Part shown: positions 62,408 to 64,000 of the stretch, in pieces | How the letters are laid out: each line of letters begins with the position of its first letter | Numbering within the stretch: the first letter of the stretch is position 1 | NCBI RefSeq assembly: GCF_002252445.1 | Contig: NZ_NNRJ01000010.1 | Location: forward strand, 62,001 to 126,000 | Length of the DNA: 64,000 nucleotides | DNA from: Brucella thiophenivorans | Lineage (GTDB): Bacteria; Pseudomonadota; Alphaproteobacteria; Rhizobiales; Rhizobiaceae | Direction: 5' to 3' | Position numbers and translations under genes: made by a program | The notes under the pieces: model-generated | The model's input: only the letters and a program-made list of their open reading frames with translations | Told to the model about the DNA's origin: nothing | Database searches by the model: none

Positions 62408-63346
62408 TCAGAAAACCTTCGTGACTTGTGCGCCACGCAGAAAATCCTGCGCAGCCAAAGGCTTGCCACCCGACCGTTGCAACGTCACAAGCCGCACGGC
62501 ACCATCACCACAGGCAATCGTCAGCCGATCATCGAGCACCGTACCCGGCACACCGCTGCCCTCGCCCCCCATAGCCCCACCCAATGTCGAGCGCTGGAGC
62601 TTCACCCGTTCGACCGCACCATTGATTTCCATCTCGCACCATGCGCCCGGAAACGGCGACAGACCGCGAATGGTATTATGCACATCCTTCGCAGGCTTGG
62701 ACCAATCGATGCGCGCTTCAGCCTTGTCGATCTTGGCGGCATAGGTCACGCCATCTTCGTCCTGCGGCTGAAGTGCGAGACTTTCACGCTCGAGCGCACC
62801 AAGCGCTCGTACCATCAAATCGGCACCGATCATGCTCAATCGATCATGCAGTTCACCCGCCGACATATCCGGCGTTATAGCAACTTTTTCCGCCATTGCC
62901 ACCGGACCGGTATCAAGACCCGCATCCATTTTCATGATCATCATGCCGGTTTCGGTATCGCCCGACATGATAGCACGCTGAATGGGTGCAGCACCGCGCC
63001 AGCGTGGCAGAAGCGAGGCATGACCATTGTAACAACCCAGACGCGGCGCATCCAAAATCGCCTGCGGCAACAGCAAGCCATAGGCCACGACAATCGCGAC
63101 ATCCGCTTCAAGACTTGCAAAGACATCCTGCTCTTCCGCACCCTTGAGGCTTTTTGGCGTGAAAACCGGAATGCCGAATTCCTCGGCCTTTTCATGCACA
63201 GGCGATTTGGTCAGTTCCAGCCCGCGACGGCCAGCCGGACGCGGCGGCTGCGAATAAACCGCCACGACTTCATAGCCCTGCCCGATGATGGCTGTGAGGA
63301 TTGGCACCGAGAAATCCGGTGTTCCCATAAAAACAATCCGCATCAC
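62408..63346 (-). CDS. fmt: Methionyl-tRNA formyltransferase
   Basis: A 312-residue enzyme: [19 protein letters not shown] at the N-terminus, [20 protein letters not shown] (with the SLLPRWRG loop), [20 protein letters not shown] and a C-terminal OB-type tRNA-binding domain with GLSPFPGAW. It formylates initiator Met-tRNA. The start overlaps def by 4 bases. The first or second Met could be the true start. Confidence 0.96.
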   Translation of the reverse strand: MMRIVFMGTPDFSVPILTAIIGQGYEVVAVYSQPPRPAGRRGLELTKSPVHEKAEEFGIPVFTPKSLKGAEEQDVFASLEADVAIVVAYGLLLPQAILDAPRLGCYNGHASLLPRWRGAAPIQRAIMSGDTETGMMIMKMDAGLDTGPVAMAEKVAITPDMSAGELHDRLSMIGADLMVRALGALERESLALQPQDEDGVTYAAKIDKAEARIDWSKPAKDVHNTIRGLSPFPGAWCEMEINGAVERVKLQRSTLGGAMGGEGSGVPGTVLDDRLTIACGDGAVRLVTLQRSGGKPLAAQDFLRGAQVTKVF

Positions 63347-63870
63347 AAAGGCCTGTTTGACGCACGCTGACTGGCGAGCTTCTTGAACTTCTTGATGACC
63401 ATATCGCGCTTCAATTTGGAAATATGATCGATGAACAGCACACCATTGAGATGATCTATTTCGTGCTGCAAGCAGGTCGCCATCAGCCCATCGGCCTCCA
63501 TCGACTTTTCCTTGCCATCCGCATCGAAATAATTGACCTTGATGGTCGCAGGCCGCTCAACCTCCGCATAATAATCCGGGATTGAAAGACAGCCCTCTTC
63601 ATAGACGCTGCGCTCATCGGACGAGGCGACAATCTCAGGATTGATGAAGACGTGCGGCTCCTTCGGAGCATCTTCCTTTGCGAGATCAATCACCAGCATC
63701 CGCAGAGGCTGACCCACCTGAATGGCAGCAAGACCGATGCCCGGCGCGTCATACATCGTGTCGAACATGTCGGCTGCGAATTTGCGCAACTGATCGTCAA
63801 AGCGCTCAACCGGCTTCGAAAGCTCGCGCAGAACGGGATCGGGAAGGATAATGAGCGGTTTAATAGACAT
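63343..63870 (-). CDS. def: Peptide deformylase
   Basis: A 175-residue enzyme with the three motifs [21 protein letters not shown] and [17 protein letters not shown], which hold the catalytic Glu and the Cys/His/His metal ligands. It removes N-formyl from nascent proteins, pairing with Fmt. The start at 63870 ([16 protein letters not shown]) is the family start; the frame begins at 63879. First gene of the def-fmt-truA operon. Confidence 0.96.
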   Translation of the reverse strand: MSIKPLIILPDPVLRELSKPVERFDDQLRKFAADMFDTMYDAPGIGLAAIQVGQPLRMLVIDLAKEDAPKEPHVFINPEIVASSDERSVYEEGCLSIPDYYAEVERPATIKVNYFDADGKEKSMEADGLMATCLQHEIDHLNGVLFIDHISKLKRDMVIKKFKKLASQRASNRPL

Positions 63871-63970
63871 GCGCTTCACGTAATCGCTTGCGTGAGAATC
63901 GTCAATTGGGGATTAAAAATGTTCTTGTTTTGATCTCATCAAGACACCACGAATCAGTTAAGCTTAGCCT

Positions 63971-64000
63971 ATGGAAAACCAGAATCTCTTGAACGAACCG
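63971..64000 (+). CDS. Start of a divergent gene, cut by the window end
   Basis: ATG at 63971 opens MENQNLLNEP and runs to the end. In many Rhizobiales the gene divergent from def encodes RmuC, and this would fit, but ten residues cannot prove it. Confidence 0.4.
   Translation, partial: MENQNLLNEP

Noticed and set aside
62216..63370. Long rightward reading frame of 384 codons opposite truA/fmt
   Set aside because: It lies entirely antisense to truA and fmt, is rich in Arg/His/Thr from reversed codon bias, and has no recognisable domain. It is a shadow of the real genes.
1..64000. CRISPR arrays, prophage or insertion sequences
   Set aside because: I saw no regularly spaced repeats, integrase, transposase, capsid or portal genes. 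The only repeats are short palindromes between genes.

Overview
The window looks like chromosomal DNA of an alphaproteobacterium of the Brucella/Ochrobactrum group (Rhizobiales). The evidence is protein-level resemblance (ArgB, DapD, DapE, RnpA, YidC), a NAD(P) transhydrogenase alpha subunit split in two, a short aa3-oxidase subunit IV, and intergenic palindromic repeats of the kind found across Rhizobiales. I see no prophage, insertion sequence, CRISPR array, rRNA or tRNA. The DNA is dense, mostly core or metabolic, and most genes sit in short operons closed by clear hairpin terminators.

Layout. 1-3.4 kb: the end of a YtfR/YtfT/YjfF-type sugar (galactofuranose-like) ABC importer and a FadR-type GntR regulator. 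3.4-8.5 kb: OsmC and DUF72 proteins, then a thiolase / short-chain dehydrogenase / ThDP-enzyme operon. 8.6-11.9 kb: a racemase-like protein, an MFS transporter and a divergent RpiR regulator. 12-19.6 kb: a LysR regulator divergent from a complete Liv-type ABC importer followed by a GMC oxidoreductase. 19.7-22.5 kb: metQ-metN-metI methionine importer. 22.5-28.7 kb: VOC protein, TPR lipoprotein, rpsU, a membrane alpha/beta-hydrolase, MaoC, HAD phosphatase and a COG4091-type oxidoreductase. 28.8-32.3 kb: pntAA-pntAB-pntB and oxidase subunit IV. 32.6-37.3 kb: a FeeM-like acyltransferase, a SxxK serine hydrolase and a GGDEF-EAL protein. 37.5-43.1 kb: SDR, class-C26 glutamine amidotransferase, hydroxyacid dehydrogenase with a LacI regulator, MarR regulator and creatininase-family hydrolase. 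43.1-45.4 kb: a COG0523 zinc GTPase behind a Zur-box-like palindrome, plus a WD40 protein. 45.4-49.7 kb: esterase, msrP-msrQ, DUF4105 protein and RidA. 50-64 kb: the housekeeping block rpmH-rnpA-yidC-engB, argB, HAD nucleotidase, LOG, dapD, two tandem small secreted proteins, a C93 (LapG-like) peptidase, dapE, then truA, fmt and def reading leftward and the first codons of a divergent gene.

How the genes work together. The clearest functional units are three solute importers (YtfRT-YjfF, Liv-type, MetQNI), each with a regulator or structured leader next to it; the proton-translocating transhydrogenase; the periplasmic methionine-sulfoxide repair pair MsrPQ; the lysine and arginine biosynthesis genes dapD, dapE and argB; and the ribosome/membrane-insertion block. 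No single unknown defence or mobile system stands out. The most interesting signals are intergenic: a 140-bp imperfect palindrome at 28.7 kb, a family of hairpin repeats (42.1, 49.8 and 50.05 kb) in which one member keeps the fold with different paired bases, a Zur-box-like site, helically phased GTTACA repeats upstream of msrP, and paired inverted repeats between the tandem secreted-protein genes. Among proteins, the FeeM-like acyltransferase and the racemase-like protein without the usual cysteines deserve a second look.
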